Notes: generated by a model from the sequence alone, not told the origin. A stretch of 64,000 bases of DNA from a bacterium (GCA_030530385.1 JAUMVB010000002.1:53593-117592); one strand, 5' to 3'; numbered from the stretch's first letter, positions 44,043-53,164 are shown. A program made the numbers and translations.

Positions 44043-44681
44043 ATGTTTGATATAGAATACAAAGGTGCTAATACTGTTGTTATTTCTACAAAGAAAAATA
44101 TAATAGTAACTGATCCTAAAATGTCGGTTCTAGGTGAGGGTGACTATGTTGTTAAAAATGCTATAGAATTGGCAACAGAAGAACGATTCCATACTGGGGA
44201 TAGAGATTTCTCGTTGAGTATTAGTTATCCTGGAAGTTATGAAATTGGCGATTTTTCCATTAATGGGTTTGCTGAAAAGCGTCATTTGGATGGAGATAAT
44301 GAGCCTAAAAAGGCTGTAGTTTATAGTATTGATGTACTAGGCTCCAAGATTGGTCTTCTTGGTAATGTTGGGCCACAGATATCCGACGATCAGCTAGAAA
44401 ACCTAGGGTTACTTGATATTTTAATCATTCCTATTGGTGGTGGGGGGTATACTCTTGATGTAACTTCGGCTGCTAAGATAGTAAGGGATGCTGATGTTAA
44501 AGTTGTAATACCCATACATTATTCTGAAGATGGTATTAAATATGACGTGCCGCAATCTAGTATTGATATATTTATTAAAGAGCTTGGAGTTGATGTTGAA
44601 ACAACTACAAAATATAAAGTTAAATCTGTATCAAGCTTACCAGACAAACTAACAATAGTTAAGGTCAATCGTTCTAATTAA
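44043..44681 (+). CDS. MBL-fold protein lacking the HxHxDH metal site
   Basis: 212 aa. The layout (NTVVISTKKNIIVTDP, then LSISYPGSYEIGDFSINGF, LGNVGPQIS, LLDILIIPIGGGGYTLD, VVIPIHY) matches the UPF0173/UlaG-like branch of the metallo-beta-lactamase superfamily. The HxHxDH signature is missing: no histidine lies in the expected loop, and only H in IPIHY remains. So it is probably non-hydrolytic or has a different role. Co-transcribed with the winged-helix gene. Confidence 0.72.
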   Translation: MFDIEYKGANTVVISTKKNIIVTDPKMSVLGEGDYVVKNAIELATEERFHTGDRDFSLSISYPGSYEIGDFSINGFAEKRHLDGDNEPKKAVVYSIDVLGSKIGLLGNVGPQISDDQLENLGLLDILIIPIGGGGYTLDVTSAAKIVRDADVKVVIPIHYSEDGIKYDVPQSSIDIFIKELGVDVETTTKYKVKSVSSLPDKLTIVKVNRSN

Positions 44682-44698
44682 AACAATTTAGGAAAATA

Positions 44699-44733
44699 AA
44701 AATACCCTTAATCAATCTAGATAAGGGTATTTT
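44699..44733. terminator. Bidirectional terminator between the MBL gene and rpmB
   Basis: A 12-bp stem (44699-44710 with 44722-44733) with A/T flanks. Confidence 0.88.
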
Positions 44734-44752
44734 TATTTTCTTTACTATTCTA

Positions 44753-44941
44753 TTATAGAATACCTTTTTTCTTCAAGGTTCGGATAGCTGCGGTGCTTAA
44801 ATTTAGACGAATTTTCTTACCATCAATGATTACAGTTTTTTTCTGAATATTCGGTTTGAAAGTTCTTTTTGTGCGTCGCAGTGAAAAGCTAACATTATTT
44901 CCGTGTTGCTTTCCTTTTCCTGTTAGATCACATACTGCCAT
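44753..44941 (-). CDS. rpmB: 50S ribosomal protein L28
   Basis: 62 aa. MAVCDLTGKGKQHGNNVSFSLRRTKRTFKPN is the L28 signature. Only one Cys remains, so this is the zinc-free form. Confidence 0.96.
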   Translation of the reverse strand: MAVCDLTGKGKQHGNNVSFSLRRTKRTFKPNIQKKTVIIDGKKIRLNLSTAAIRTLKKKGIL

Positions 44942-45010
44942 ATAACTCTCTTTACTTTATTATTTACAATCTGTTTTATTATAGCGCATTTAACAAAAAA
45001 GGTCAATAGA

Positions 45011-45019
45011 TGATATAAT
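45011..45019 (+). promoter_or_regulatory. Extended -10 promoter of the M50 protease gene
   Basis: TG-A-TATAAT ends 6 nt before ATG 45026. Confidence 0.65.
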
Positions 45020-45025
45020 ATAAAT

Positions 45026-45643
45026 ATGGGACTAATTGGAATTTTTATTATAGTATTTATTTTGCTAATATCAATACTGGTTCATGAAATAGCACATGGC
45101 TTAGTGGCGTATTGGTTAGGGGACGATACCGCTAAGATTGAGGGTCGTTTAACTTTAAATCCTCTACCTCATATTGATCCATTTTTAAGTATAATAATTC
45201 CGGCCCTGTGTATTGTAAGTAATTCTCCAATTATTGGTGGAGCAAAGCCTGTGCCGGTAAATTATAATAAAATAAAAGGTAATGAATGGGGAGTAGTTCT
45301 TGTAGCTCTGGCTGGTCCGCTTACAAATTTTATTTTAGCATTTATTGTTTATGGGCTATTTTCTGCTTTAAATGTAAGCTCAGGCTTTATAGGTGAAATA
45401 TTAATATTATTTGTAAAGGTTAATTTAGGGTTGATGTTGTTTAACTTAATACCTATACCTCCACTTGATGGGTCAAAAATAATTTTCCCGATAGCGCCAG
45501 ATTTTATCCAAGACATTATCCAAAAAATGGAATCAAACTCTCTGCTAGTGTTTTTTGTGATTATATTGCTATCAGATTATATATCTGCAGGCATTAATTT
45601 TATAGAGAGTTATATTTTGATATTTTTTCAGTGGATTTTTTAG
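45026..45643 (+). CDS. Site-2 protease family membrane metalloprotease (M50)
   Basis: 205 aa, about five TM segments. The zinc motif HExxH is H20-E21-I-A-H24 in the first TM helix, and the third ligand Asp is in LIPIPPLDGSKI. This is the short, PDZ-less form (YwhC-like) common in bacteria; it cuts membrane-embedded substrates. Substrates unknown. Confidence 0.92.
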   Translation: MGLIGIFIIVFILLISILVHEIAHGLVAYWLGDDTAKIEGRLTLNPLPHIDPFLSIIIPALCIVSNSPIIGGAKPVPVNYNKIKGNEWGVVLVALAGPLTNFILAFIVYGLFSALNVSSGFIGEILILFVKVNLGLMLFNLIPIPPLDGSKIIFPIAPDFIQDIIQKMESNSLLVFFVIILLSDYISAGINFIESYILIFFQWIF

Positions 45644-45666
45644 AAAAGAAGTGTTATAATTAAGAT

Positions 45667-45815
45667 GTCCTTACAGTAGTCCATGATTTTTCCTGAATAA
45701 TCATAGATATAGGAACTCCAAATGATGATTTATGGCCGTGGTCATAAGTTGAGGAGGTATCCACCTTGTGCTTTTGTACGGGGAAAATATCTAAGCTACT
45801 GTAAGGATTTTTTGT
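45667..45815 (+). ncRNA. Candidate rod-shaped structured RNA (6S-like?)
   Basis: TG-T-TATAAT (45652-45660) places the 5' end near 45667. A perfect 12-bp closing stem (45668-45679 with 45796-45807) is followed by T6, so the 3' arm is also the terminator. Inside, GGA and CTCC near 45712-45719 can pair with GGAG and TCC near 45752-45761, with a 7-bp apical stem TTATGGC-CGTG-GTCATAA (45730-45747). A CCTTGTGC/GTACGGGG hairpin sits on the 3' side. Length ~147 nt, closing stem, side bubble and rod are reminiscent of 6S RNA, but I cannot confirm the family. It lacks the SRP GGAAG...AGC motif. Confidence 0.55.
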
Positions 45816-45822
45816 TGATAGA

Positions 45823-45850
45823 AAAATACCATATGGTATTTTATTTTTTT
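45823..45850 (+). terminator. Terminator-like palindrome before dnaE
   Basis: A perfect 20-base palindrome (45823-45842) is followed by a T-rich tract. It backs up the terminator of the structured RNA. Confidence 0.7.
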
Positions 45851-45868
45851 GCGAAAAACTAGAAAGTT

Positions 45869-45877
45869 TGTTAAAAT
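45869..45877 (+). promoter_or_regulatory. Extended -10 promoter of dnaE
   Basis: TG-T-TAAAAT ends 6 nt before ATG 45884. The first codons are ATG-GAG-ATG, so a second ATG is available 6 nt later. Confidence 0.65.
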
Positions 45878-45883
45878 TATAGA

Positions 45884-48800
45884 ATGGAGATGGGAGAAAT
45901 AAAAACTAAAACTTTTGAAGAATTACAACCTAGCGATTTTGTTCATCTACACACTCATACATATCATTCATTATTAGACGGCTTGACTAAAATTGATGAT
46001 TTGACTCGCGTAACAAAAGAAAATGGTATGGAAGCTGTTGCAATCACCGATCATGGCACGATGTCTGGATCGATTGAGTTTTATAAATCGGCAAAAGAGC
46101 AGGGTCTAAAACCTATTTTAGGCATGGAGACTTATGTTGCTGCTCGAACGCGCTTTGACAGAGATCCAGCGCACGATAAGCCTCGTTATCATCTTACTTT
46201 ATTAGCTAAGAATGCCGCTGGGTGGCGAAATTTATGTATGCTTTCTTCAAAAGCGAGTATTGAAGGACAGTATTATAAGCCGCGTATTGATCATGATCTG
46301 ATGAAAGAATGTTCAGAGGGTATTATCTGTTTAAGTGGATGTGCTGGTGGTGAGATTTCTGAAGCTATTAAGGCTGATGATTTTGAGAAAGCTAAAGAGC
46401 TTGCCCTTTGGTATAAGTCGGTTTATGGTGATGATTTTTATCTTGAACTACAAGATCACGGCCATCCAGACGCTCCAAATCACTGGGACGTACAAAAAAT
46501 AATCAACGATGGGCTAATGAGGCTAAATAAAGAACTCGGTATACCGATGATTGTTTCTTGCGACTCTCATTATCTAACTCACGCCGATCAGGATGCGCAT
46601 GAGATTTTACTGTGTGTTGGAACAGGTTCATATTTACGTGACGAGAAGCGTATGAGCTTGAAGGAATTCGACTTATTTGTTACGAATCCACGAGATATAA
46701 TTGAGCGATGGGGGAAGATTGACCCAGAGATTATTTTAAACACTAAACGTGTAGCAGATAAAGTTAATTTTGAATTTGAGTTTGGAAAGATATTAATTCC
46801 AAAATTCCCACTTCCTGAAGGTGAAGATAGCGAAAAAGGGTTCTTAGATAAGTTAGTTTTTCGGGGGCTTGGAGAGCGATATGGTGGCATTCCGGCTGAT
46901 GAAGTTGAAAAAATGTCGATTCAAGAGATTCGCGAGATATTAAAAAAAGATCATCAAGATGCTCTCGACCGTGTTGATATGGAGCTTGGTGTACTTGATG
47001 GGATGGGTTACAATGGTTACTTTTTGATCGTTCAAGACTTTATTAACTGGGGTAAATCACAGGGTATTGTGTTTGGTCCAGGACGTGGTTCTGCGGCTGG
47101 CTCAATTATTGCTTATGCTCTACATATTACAGATCTTGAGCCGCTTGAATATGACTTGCTTTTTGAACGTTTCTTAAATCCAGACCGAATCTCAATGCCA
47201 GATATTGATGTTGACATTCAAGATACGCGCCGTAATGAAGTCATTCAATATTGTACTGATAAATATGGTCGGGATCGTGTTGCAAATATTGCAACGTTTG
47301 GTAAGATGATGGCAAAGAACGCCGTTCGTGATGTGGCTCGCGTTTTGGAGGTGCCATATTCTGAAGCTGACCGAATTGCTAAACTTGTTCCAGATCCAAA
47401 TCAAGGCCGACACACTCCACTAAAAATATCTATTCAGCAAGATCAAGATCTTAAGAATGAATACGAAACTAATCCAACGGCTAAAACTGTTATTGATTAT
47501 GCTATCCAGCTTGAAGGTACAATTCGAAATCATGGCGTTCACGCTTGCGGTGTGGTTATTGCTCCAGATGATCTAGTAAAGTATCTACCGCTTGAGATGG
47601 CGCAAAAGGGCGTGGTTGCAACCCAAGTTCCAATGGGACAGGTCGAGGATTTAGGCCTTTTAAAAATGGATTTCCTAGGTCTTAAAAACCTATCAATTAT
47701 TTCTACCGCACAAAAGATTATTAAAAGCTCATATGGCGTAGATATTGATCTCTCTAAGTTAGAGCTTGATGATAAAAAAGCGTATGAGCTATTGGCGCGT
47801 GGTGATTCGACAGGTGTTTTCCAGCTTGAATCGGCTGGGATGAAACGCTACTTACGTGAACTTAGACCATCTAAATTTGAAGATATTATTGCGATGGTGG
47901 CGCTTTACCGGCCTGGACCAATGAGTGAAATTCCAAAGTTTATTGCTCGAAAACATGGAGAAGAGCCAGTTACCTATTACGAGGACCATATGAAAAATGC
48001 TCTTGAGAACACTTATGGCATTTTGGTCTATCAGGAACAATTCATGCAGATTTCCAAAGAGGTCTGTGGGTTTACTGGTGGTCAAGCGGATACTCTTCGA
48101 AAGGCTGTTGGTAAGAAAAAGATTGATTTAATGAAGAAGATGAAAGGCGAATTTATCGAGGGCGCAGTAAATCATTCGAATGCTGATCGCGCTAAGGTTG
48201 AGGCTTTTTGGGATCATCTGGAAGAGTTTGCTAACTACTGTTTCAACAAGTCTCATGCCGCTTGCTATGCTTTGATTGCGTACTGGACCGCTTATATTAA
48301 AGCACATTACCCAGATGCTTTTATGGCTGCACTTATGACTTCTGACTCTGATGATACCGATCGGTTGGCGATTGAAATAGCAGAATGTCGATCGATGAGA
48401 ATTCAAGTTCTTGGTCCAGATGTGAATGAATCTTATAAAAATTTTGCAATCATTCCTGGCGAAAATAAAATTCGTTTTGGGCTATTGGCTGTTAAATCTG
48501 TTGGTGGCGGAGCGGTAGATGCTGTTCTTGAGGCTAGAAAAGCTGGCGGTAGATTTACGTCTGTTTTGGATTTTGCGAAACGCGTTAACGCACGAGCTTT
48601 TAATAAGCGAGCTTGGGATTCATTAATTATGACTGGGGCCTTTGATGAATTTGGCACACGTTCTGATTTAATGTTTAATCTTGAAAAAATTCAAGCTTAC
48701 GGGTCTAAGCTGCAGAAAGAAGCTCTCAGTGGACAGACCGATTTGTTTGGTCTAGTGGAAGATGATTCTATGAAAATTGAGCCAGAGATTGAGCTTACCC

Positions 48801-49669
48801 CAGCTCCTAAAGTTCACACCGAAAAAGAGCAACTAACTTGGGAGAGGGATTTATTAGGGTTATATGTCTCGGCGCATCCATTAGATAAATATACGGCTTA
48901 TTTTGAAGAGCAAACTAACCCAATGAACTCAATTATTCCCGCTAAACATAATGGTCAAGCAACGGTTGGTGGAATGGTATTAGATGTTAGAACTATTATC
49001 ACTAAAGCTGGGACGAAAATGGCTTTTGTTAAGATGGAAGATAAAACCGGAGAAGGCGAAGTTATTGTATTTCCAAATCTTTACGCAGAGGTTGGAGATA
49101 AAATACAAGTTGATTCAGTCTTGAAAATATCAGGAAAAATTTCAGCCCAAGATCGCGATGGGAATATGAAATCTGATGCTCAACTTATCGCTGATGGGAT
49201 TACAGTCATTACAGATGAAGAGCTTGAGAATTATGAGTCTACTGGACGGCGCATGGATGAGGTTAAAGCAGGCTCTAAGCCAAAACAAACAAATAAAGTA
49301 ATGGCTCAGAACTCTAACAGTAATCGTTTGTCGGCTTTACCTAATAAAAAACAAAATGCGTATAAAGTATCCGCAAAAAGTGGCCAGAATAATGTTTCAT
49401 CGACAAATAATTCCATGCGACCAGCAGGTAGTTATGAATCTATTAAACTACAAAAAGTATATGTGCATATCAAAGATCCAAATGATCACGTATCTTTACT
49501 TGCTGTTAAAAAAATATGTGGTAAATATCCAGGTCTCTCAGAGATAATACTAGTGCTTGGAGTTGAGAAGAAATCGGCTATAAAAATGCATTTTAAGGTG
49601 GATGCTAATTCGGATCTAGCTAAAGAGTTAGTAAATTTACTTGGTGAAGATTGTGTTGCTTTAAAATAA
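45884..49669 (+). CDS. dnaE: DNA polymerase III alpha subunit DnaE
   Basis: Replicative polymerase, 1261 aa. The PHP domain (1-290) keeps its metal ligands: H21 and H23 in VHLHTH, AITDHGTMSG, and DSHYLTHADQDAH. It may therefore proofread by itself. The palm has GPGRGSAAGSIIAYAL and PDIDVD at about 439-444. The OB-fold domain is near 1010-1100, then a low-complexity linker (about 1120-1185) and a C-terminal domain like the tau-binding region. The mRNA is predicted leaderless. Confidence 0.97.
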   Translation: MEMGEIKTKTFEELQPSDFVHLHTHTYHSLLDGLTKIDDLTRVTKENGMEAVAITDHGTMSGSIEFYKSAKEQGLKPILGMETYVAARTRFDRDPAHDKPRYHLTLLAKNAAGWRNLCMLSSKASIEGQYYKPRIDHDLMKECSEGIICLSGCAGGEISEAIKADDFEKAKELALWYKSVYGDDFYLELQDHGHPDAPNHWDVQKIINDGLMRLNKELGIPMIVSCDSHYLTHADQDAHEILLCVGTGSYLRDEKRMSLKEFDLFVTNPRDIIERWGKIDPEIILNTKRVADKVNFEFEFGKILIPKFPLPEGEDSEKGFLDKLVFRGLGERYGGIPADEVEKMSIQEIREILKKDHQDALDRVDMELGVLDGMGYNGYFLIVQDFINWGKSQGIVFGPGRGSAAGSIIAYALHITDLEPLEYDLLFERFLNPDRISMPDIDVDIQDTRRNEVIQYCTDKYGRDRVANIATFGKMMAKNAVRDVARVLEVPYSEADRIAKLVPDPNQGRHTPLKISIQQDQDLKNEYETNPTAKTVIDYAIQLEGTIRNHGVHACGVVIAPDDLVKYLPLEMAQKGVVATQVPMGQVEDLGLLKMDFLGLKNLSIISTAQKIIKSSYGVDIDLSKLELDDKKAYELLARGDSTGVFQLESAGMKRYLRELRPSKFEDIIAMVALYRPGPMSEIPKFIARKHGEEPVTYYEDHMKNALENTYGILVYQEQFMQISKEVCGFTGGQADTLRKAVGKKKIDLMKKMKGEFIEGAVNHSNADRAKVEAFWDHLEEFANYCFNKSHAACYALIAYWTAYIKAHYPDAFMAALMTSDSDDTDRLAIEIAECRSMRIQVLGPDVNESYKNFAIIPGENKIRFGLLAVKSVGGGAVDAVLEARKAGGRFTSVLDFAKRVNARAFNKRAWDSLIMTGAFDEFGTRSDLMFNLEKIQAYGSKLQKEALSGQTDLFGLVEDDSMKIEPEIELTPAPKVHTEKEQLTWERDLLGLYVSAHPLDKYTAYFEEQTNPMNSIIPAKHNGQATVGGMVLDVRTIITKAGTKMAFVKMEDKTGEGEVIVFPNLYAEVGDKIQVDSVLKISGKISAQDRDGNMKSDAQLIADGITVITDEELENYESTGRRMDEVKAGSKPKQTNKVMAQNSNSNRLSALPNKKQNAYKVSAKSGQNNVSSTNNSMRPAGSYESIKLQKVYVHIKDPNDHVSLLAVKKICGKYPGLSEIILVLGVEKKSAIKMHFKVDANSDLAKELVNLLGEDCVALK

Positions 49670-49670
49670 A

Positions 49671-49679
49671 TGCTATAAT
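49671..49679 (+). promoter_or_regulatory. Extended -10 promoter of rnpB
   Basis: TG-C-TATAAT starts 2 bases after the dnaE stop codon, and the hexamer ends 6 nt before the paired 5' end of RNase P RNA. Confidence 0.7.
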
Positions 49680-49684
49680 TTGAG

Positions 49685-50018
49685 TAGCTCATTGAATGAT
49701 CGCTGGTTTTTCCAGAGGAAAGTCCGGGCAGTATAGGACGCGGCAGTTGTTAACAACAACCGGGGGTAACCCTAGGGAAAGTGCCACAGAAACGATACCG
49801 CTCTAGATTTTCTAGAGTAAGGGTGAAAGGAGTGAGGTAAGAGCTCACAGTCATTCGCGGTGACGCGACGTGAGAGGTAAACCCTGCTGACTGCAAGGAG
49901 AGTTTTCCAATATTAGGTTGGTAGTCCGCCAAAGCTCGATAACCGCTTGATCTTTAAAGCAATTTAAAGGCTAGATAGATGATCATTCTTGACAGAACCC
50001 GGCTTATAGATGAGCTTT
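49685..50018 (+). ncRNA. rnpB: RNase P RNA (class A)
   Basis: The ribozyme that removes tRNA 5' leaders. Conserved core blocks are present: GAGGAAAGTCCGGGC at 49715-49729, ACAGAAAC...ACCGC near 49786-49802, GGTAAGAGCTCACAG near 49836-49850, and CAGAACCCGGCTTA near 49993-50006. Helix P1 is AGCTCAT (49686-49692) with ATGAGCT (50010-50016). Ends are accurate to a few bases. Confidence 0.95.
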
Positions 50019-50029
50019 AAATATAATAT

Positions 50030-50054
50030 AAAATATCCCTTGAGGGGATATTTT
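50030..50054. terminator. Bidirectional terminator between rnpB and rplT
   Basis: A 10-bp stem (50030-50039 with 50045-50054) with a short loop; AT-rich flanks on both sides. Confidence 0.85.
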
Positions 50055-50070
50055 ATATGTATTATAGAAA

Positions 50071-50412
50071 TTATTTTACGGATTCAACTATTTTAGTGAA
50101 AACTTTTGGCTCGTTGGTTGCTAGCTCAGCTAGAATCTTGCGATCTAATTCAATATTTTTAGCTTTTAGGCCAGCGATAAGCTTTCCATAAGTAGTTCCA
50201 TTTAGTCTAGCTGCAGCATTAATTCGCGTAATCCATAGACCTCGCAGATCTCGTTTTCGGTTTCTTCGATCGCGGTAAGCATATTGTAAAGATCGAATAA
50301 CGCCTTGCTTAGCTAATCGATATGATCGTGTTCGAGCATGTTGCATACCTTTAGCGGCTTTTAGAATTTTCTTATGCTTTGCTCGAGCTGTTACACCTCT
50401 TTTTACTCGCAT
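50071..50412 (-). CDS. rplT: 50S ribosomal protein L20
   Basis: 113 aa. [36 protein letters not shown] and [18 protein letters not shown] are standard. It follows rpmI directly (one-base overlap) in the infC-rpmI-rplT operon. In other bacteria L20 represses this operon. Confidence 0.97.
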   Translation of the reverse strand: MRVKRGVTARAKHKKILKAAKGMQHARTRSYRLAKQGVIRSLQYAYRDRRNRKRDLRGLWITRINAAARLNGTTYGKLIAGLKAKNIELDRKILAELATNEPKVFTKIVESVK

Positions 50413-50609
50413 TATTTAACTCCTAGGGCTCGTTTAATATTTTTAGCCATAGCGCCTTCGACTTGTGCGCTAGTATTAATTCGTCGCTTTCTGCTCTTAC
50501 TTTTTTTAGAAAGCATGTGATTCTTAAAGGCTCTCTGGCGAAGAACTTTACCTGTTTTAGTAAGTTTTACGCGTTTAGCAGTGCCTTTATGAGTTTTCAT
50601 TTTTGGCAT
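50412..50609 (-). CDS. rpmI: 50S ribosomal protein L35
   Basis: 65 aa. [32 protein letters not shown] is the L35 core. Lies 3 nt after infC, in the conserved order. Confidence 0.97.
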   Translation of the reverse strand: MPKMKTHKGTAKRVKLTKTGKVLRQRAFKNHMLSKKSKSRKRRINTSAQVEGAMAKNIKRALGVK

Positions 50610-50612
50610 CTT

Positions 50613-51119
50613 TTATTTACTCCTTATTACTAAACTCAGATTGCGGCCCGCCATCTGAGGTTTTTGTTCAACTATAGCATCGTTCTCTAGTAGGGAAATT
50701 ATTTTTTCGGCCATTTCAAATCCAATTTCTTTATGTGCCATCTCGCGACCCTTAAAAACAATTTGGATTTTGACTTTATCACCATTAACTAGAAATTTTT
50801 TGATTTTACGTAATTTAACGTCTAAATCTCCCACTCCAATCTTTAAGCCAAAGCGCATTTGCTTTAGTTCAACTGATTTAGCGTTACGCTTATTCTTCTG
50901 TTGTTCTTTCATCTTTTGATATTGGAATTTACCCCAATCAATGATTTTAGCGACAGGTGGTTCAGCGTTAGGTGATATTTCTACGAGATCTACGCCAGCA
51001 TCTTGCGATATCCTAAGAGCATCTTCTAATGACATAATTCCTAGCTGCTCACCGCTTGCGCCTATAACTCGAAGTTCTTTTGCTCGAATCTCTTCGTTAA
51101 TTCGTATTTTTTTGCTAAT
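50613..51119 (-). CDS. infC: Translation initiation factor IF-3, probable ATT start
   Basis: IF-3 checks the start codon and keeps 30S subunits free. The frame is open from a GTG at 51152, which has no ribosome site. I place the start at an in-frame ATT (51119-51117), because AAGGAAGGA lies directly upstream at good spacing and the protein then begins ISKKIRINEEIRAKELRVIG, the usual IF-3 opening. An AUU start is the classic infC autoregulation device. Length 168 aa fits the family (about 170-180). A minus-strand TG-A-TATAAT (51174-51166) is the operon promoter. Confidence 0.93.
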   Translation of the reverse strand: MSKKIRINEEIRAKELRVIGASGEQLGIMSLEDALRISQDAGVDLVEISPNAEPPVAKIIDWGKFQYQKMKEQQKNKRNAKSVELKQMRFGLKIGVGDLDVKLRKIKKFLVNGDKVKIQIVFKGREMAHKEIGFEMAEKIISLLENDAIVEQKPQMAGRNLSLVIRSK

Positions 51120-51165
51120 ATTTCCTTCCTTTCGAATAGATATTTTGAACACTCACTCGATTAAA

Positions 51166-51174
51166 ATTATATCA
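51166..51174 (-). promoter_or_regulatory. Extended -10 promoter of infC-rpmI-rplT
   Basis: On the minus strand TG-A-TATAAT; the start site is predicted near 51159, about 40 nt before the ATT start. Confidence 0.6.
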
Positions 51175-51201
51175 GAATGGACGTTAAAAAGCAAGAGGAG
51201 T

Positions 51202-52713
51202 CTATAATGTTTCTTGTCTATAGCGATATTGAAGAGCTTCACTTATATGAGACATTTTGATTGTTTTTGAATTATCTAAGTCTGCAATGGTTCTAGCCAC
51301 TTTTAATATTTTTAGATAACTACGTGCTGAAATATCTAATTTTGAGGTTGCAGTATCTAATAGATTTTTTGCAGGATTATCTAACATGAATACTGATTTT
51401 ACATCTTTCATGTTTGCAGAACTATTGTATTTTGTACAACTATTATAACGTTTTTGTTGTATTTTAGACGATGATTTAATCTGTTCTGTAGCGTTAATAC
51501 TTTCGTTGTTGTTTTTATTACCTTGAACTAATAATCTTTCGTTATCGATTCTATTTACGTTAATAACCATATCTATGCGGTCTAGAAGTGGACCTGATAT
51601 TTTTCGTTGATAGTTTAAAATTTGCAAAGCTGTACATGTGCACTGCTTAGTTTGATCGCCATAGAATCCACAAGGGCAGGGGTTCATTGTGGCCACTAAC
51701 ATAAAGTCTGCCGGATAAACACTTCTATATTTCGTACGGCTAATTGTCACTTTTTTATCTTCGAGGGGTTGCCTTAATGCTTCTAAAGTTGTTTTTTGAT
51801 ATTCAGGAATTTCGTCTAAAAATAAAATTCCCATATGGGCAAGACTGATTTCGCCAGGCATGGCTTTTGGCCCTCCACCTACTATGGATATCTTACTGGC
51901 AGTGTGGTGGGGTGCTCTAAAAGGTCTTTTGATATTATTGATATCAATATCTTCGATTAAACCGTGAATCTTAGATACTTCTAGGAGTTCATTTTTTGTT
52001 AAACTTGGCAATAGGTTCAATGCAGCCTTGGCTAACATAGTTTTTCCTGTTCCCGGAGGACCAGCGAGAAGAATATTATGTCTACCAGCAATAGCTATTG
52101 TTAAGGCACGCTTAGCTTGTTCTTGACCGACTATATCGTCTAGCGATATTTCCTTTACATCATCTATTATCACTCGCTTAGATTGTGGTGTGATGATTGT
52201 TTTTTCATTTTTAAGATGAAGGAATATGTCTCTTAAATTATTAGCAGGAATTATAGTGATGCCGTCAATCAGTGTAGCTTGATTATAATTTTTCTCGGGT
52301 ATGAAAACTTCTTTTACTCCACTATTCTTTAATTTTTCGACAATATTTATTATTCCCTTTATAGGGCGTAAATCTCCGCTAAGTGAAAGTTCGCCAGTAA
52401 AAGCACGATGACTAATATCCTTAGGTCTAAGCTGTCCGCTAATTGCTAAAATAGATATCGCAATTGGTAAGTCAAAACTTGTTCCGTCTTTTGGTATTTC
52501 TGCGGGCGCTAAGTTTATGGTTATTTTCTTTTTCGGGAAATCCAAGCCTGAATTTTTAATTGCACTACGAACGCGTTCTTTTGACTCATCAATAGCTTTA
52601 TTTCCCATTCCAACTATTTGTAGGGAAGGGAGACCTTGAGATGAATCGCCCTCAACCTCTATTAATTCTCCCGAATATCCAATTGCGGCTGCGGATAAAA
52701 CTTTACTTATCAT
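51202..52713 (-). CDS. comM: ComM/YifB-family Mg-chelatase-like AAA+ ATPase
   Basis: 503 aa. The N-terminal Lon-like domain (GLPSLQIVGMGNKAIDESKERVRSAI) is followed by the AAA+ core with Walker A AGPPGTGKTMLAK, GILFLDEIPEYQK (Walker B) and VATMNPCPCGFYGD (sensor 1 and Cys motif). In naturally competent bacteria ComM is a branch-migration helicase that helps integrate imported DNA. Together with the retractable pilus this supports DNA uptake in the organism (inference). Confidence 0.94.
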   Translation of the reverse strand: MISKVLSAAAIGYSGELIEVEGDSSQGLPSLQIVGMGNKAIDESKERVRSAIKNSGLDFPKKKITINLAPAEIPKDGTSFDLPIAISILAISGQLRPKDISHRAFTGELSLSGDLRPIKGIINIVEKLKNSGVKEVFIPEKNYNQATLIDGITIIPANNLRDIFLHLKNEKTIITPQSKRVIIDDVKEISLDDIVGQEQAKRALTIAIAGRHNILLAGPPGTGKTMLAKAALNLLPSLTKNELLEVSKIHGLIEDIDINNIKRPFRAPHHTASKISIVGGGPKAMPGEISLAHMGILFLDEIPEYQKTTLEALRQPLEDKKVTISRTKYRSVYPADFMLVATMNPCPCGFYGDQTKQCTCTALQILNYQRKISGPLLDRIDMVINVNRIDNERLLVQGNKNNNESINATEQIKSSSKIQQKRYNSCTKYNSSANMKDVKSVFMLDNPAKNLLDTATSKLDISARSYLKILKVARTIADLDNSKTIKMSHISEALQYRYRQETL

Positions 52714-52755
52714 GATTTAATTTAATCATAAAGGGTATCCAAAATCAATTTATCA

Positions 52756-52764
52756 TGATATAAT
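52756..52764 (+). promoter_or_regulatory. Extended -10 promoter of tmRNA
   Basis: TG-A-TATAAT, 14 nt before the mature tmRNA 5' end. Confidence 0.65.
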
Positions 52765-52778
52765 TTAAGGGTATTGTT

Positions 52779-53164
52779 GGGGCTGATTTAGTTTTAGACA
52801 AAAGGATTTTAATAATTTATCTTGCAAGTCGGTTACTCGTAAAGTAATAAATAATTGCAAAATCTAATTTTGTAGCAAAAGCTAAGGCTCTTTTTGCGCC
52901 TAAGGTAGCTTTTGCGCCAATCGCCGCTTAGTTAATTGGCGATCATTGGTTTATGTATTTCAGTAGATATATAAACCGGTGCTATTTTTAATACTGATAG
53001 CTCAATATGATAGGTAGCAGCCTTTGAGTGAAAATTTAGCTACGACTTTTGATGTATTTTTGCTTATATTTTAAGCATCAAATTTTATTCTAAAATAAGC
53101 TAAGCTTGTAGATAGGTAAATTATTACCTTTTGGACCCGAGGGCAGTTCTCGGCAGCTCCACCA
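52779..53164 (+). ncRNA. ssrA: tmRNA
   Basis: Rescues stalled ribosomes. The Ala-tRNA-like ends are GGGGCTG (52779-52785) with CAGCTCC (53154-53160), then A and CCA, including the G3-U70 identity pair. The T arm lies in TTGGACCCGAGGG...CTCGGCAG. The tag frame runs from GCA at 52857 to TAG at 52929-52931 and encodes 24 residues that begin AKSNFVAK and end APIAA. The stop lies in the loop of a CGCCAAT/ATTGGCG helix, as is typical. Confidence 0.95.

Noticed and set aside
45667..45815. SRP (4.5S) RNA
   Set aside because: The conserved domain IV tetraloop and asymmetric loop motif (GGAAG with AGC) is not present in this RNA or in the other two candidates.
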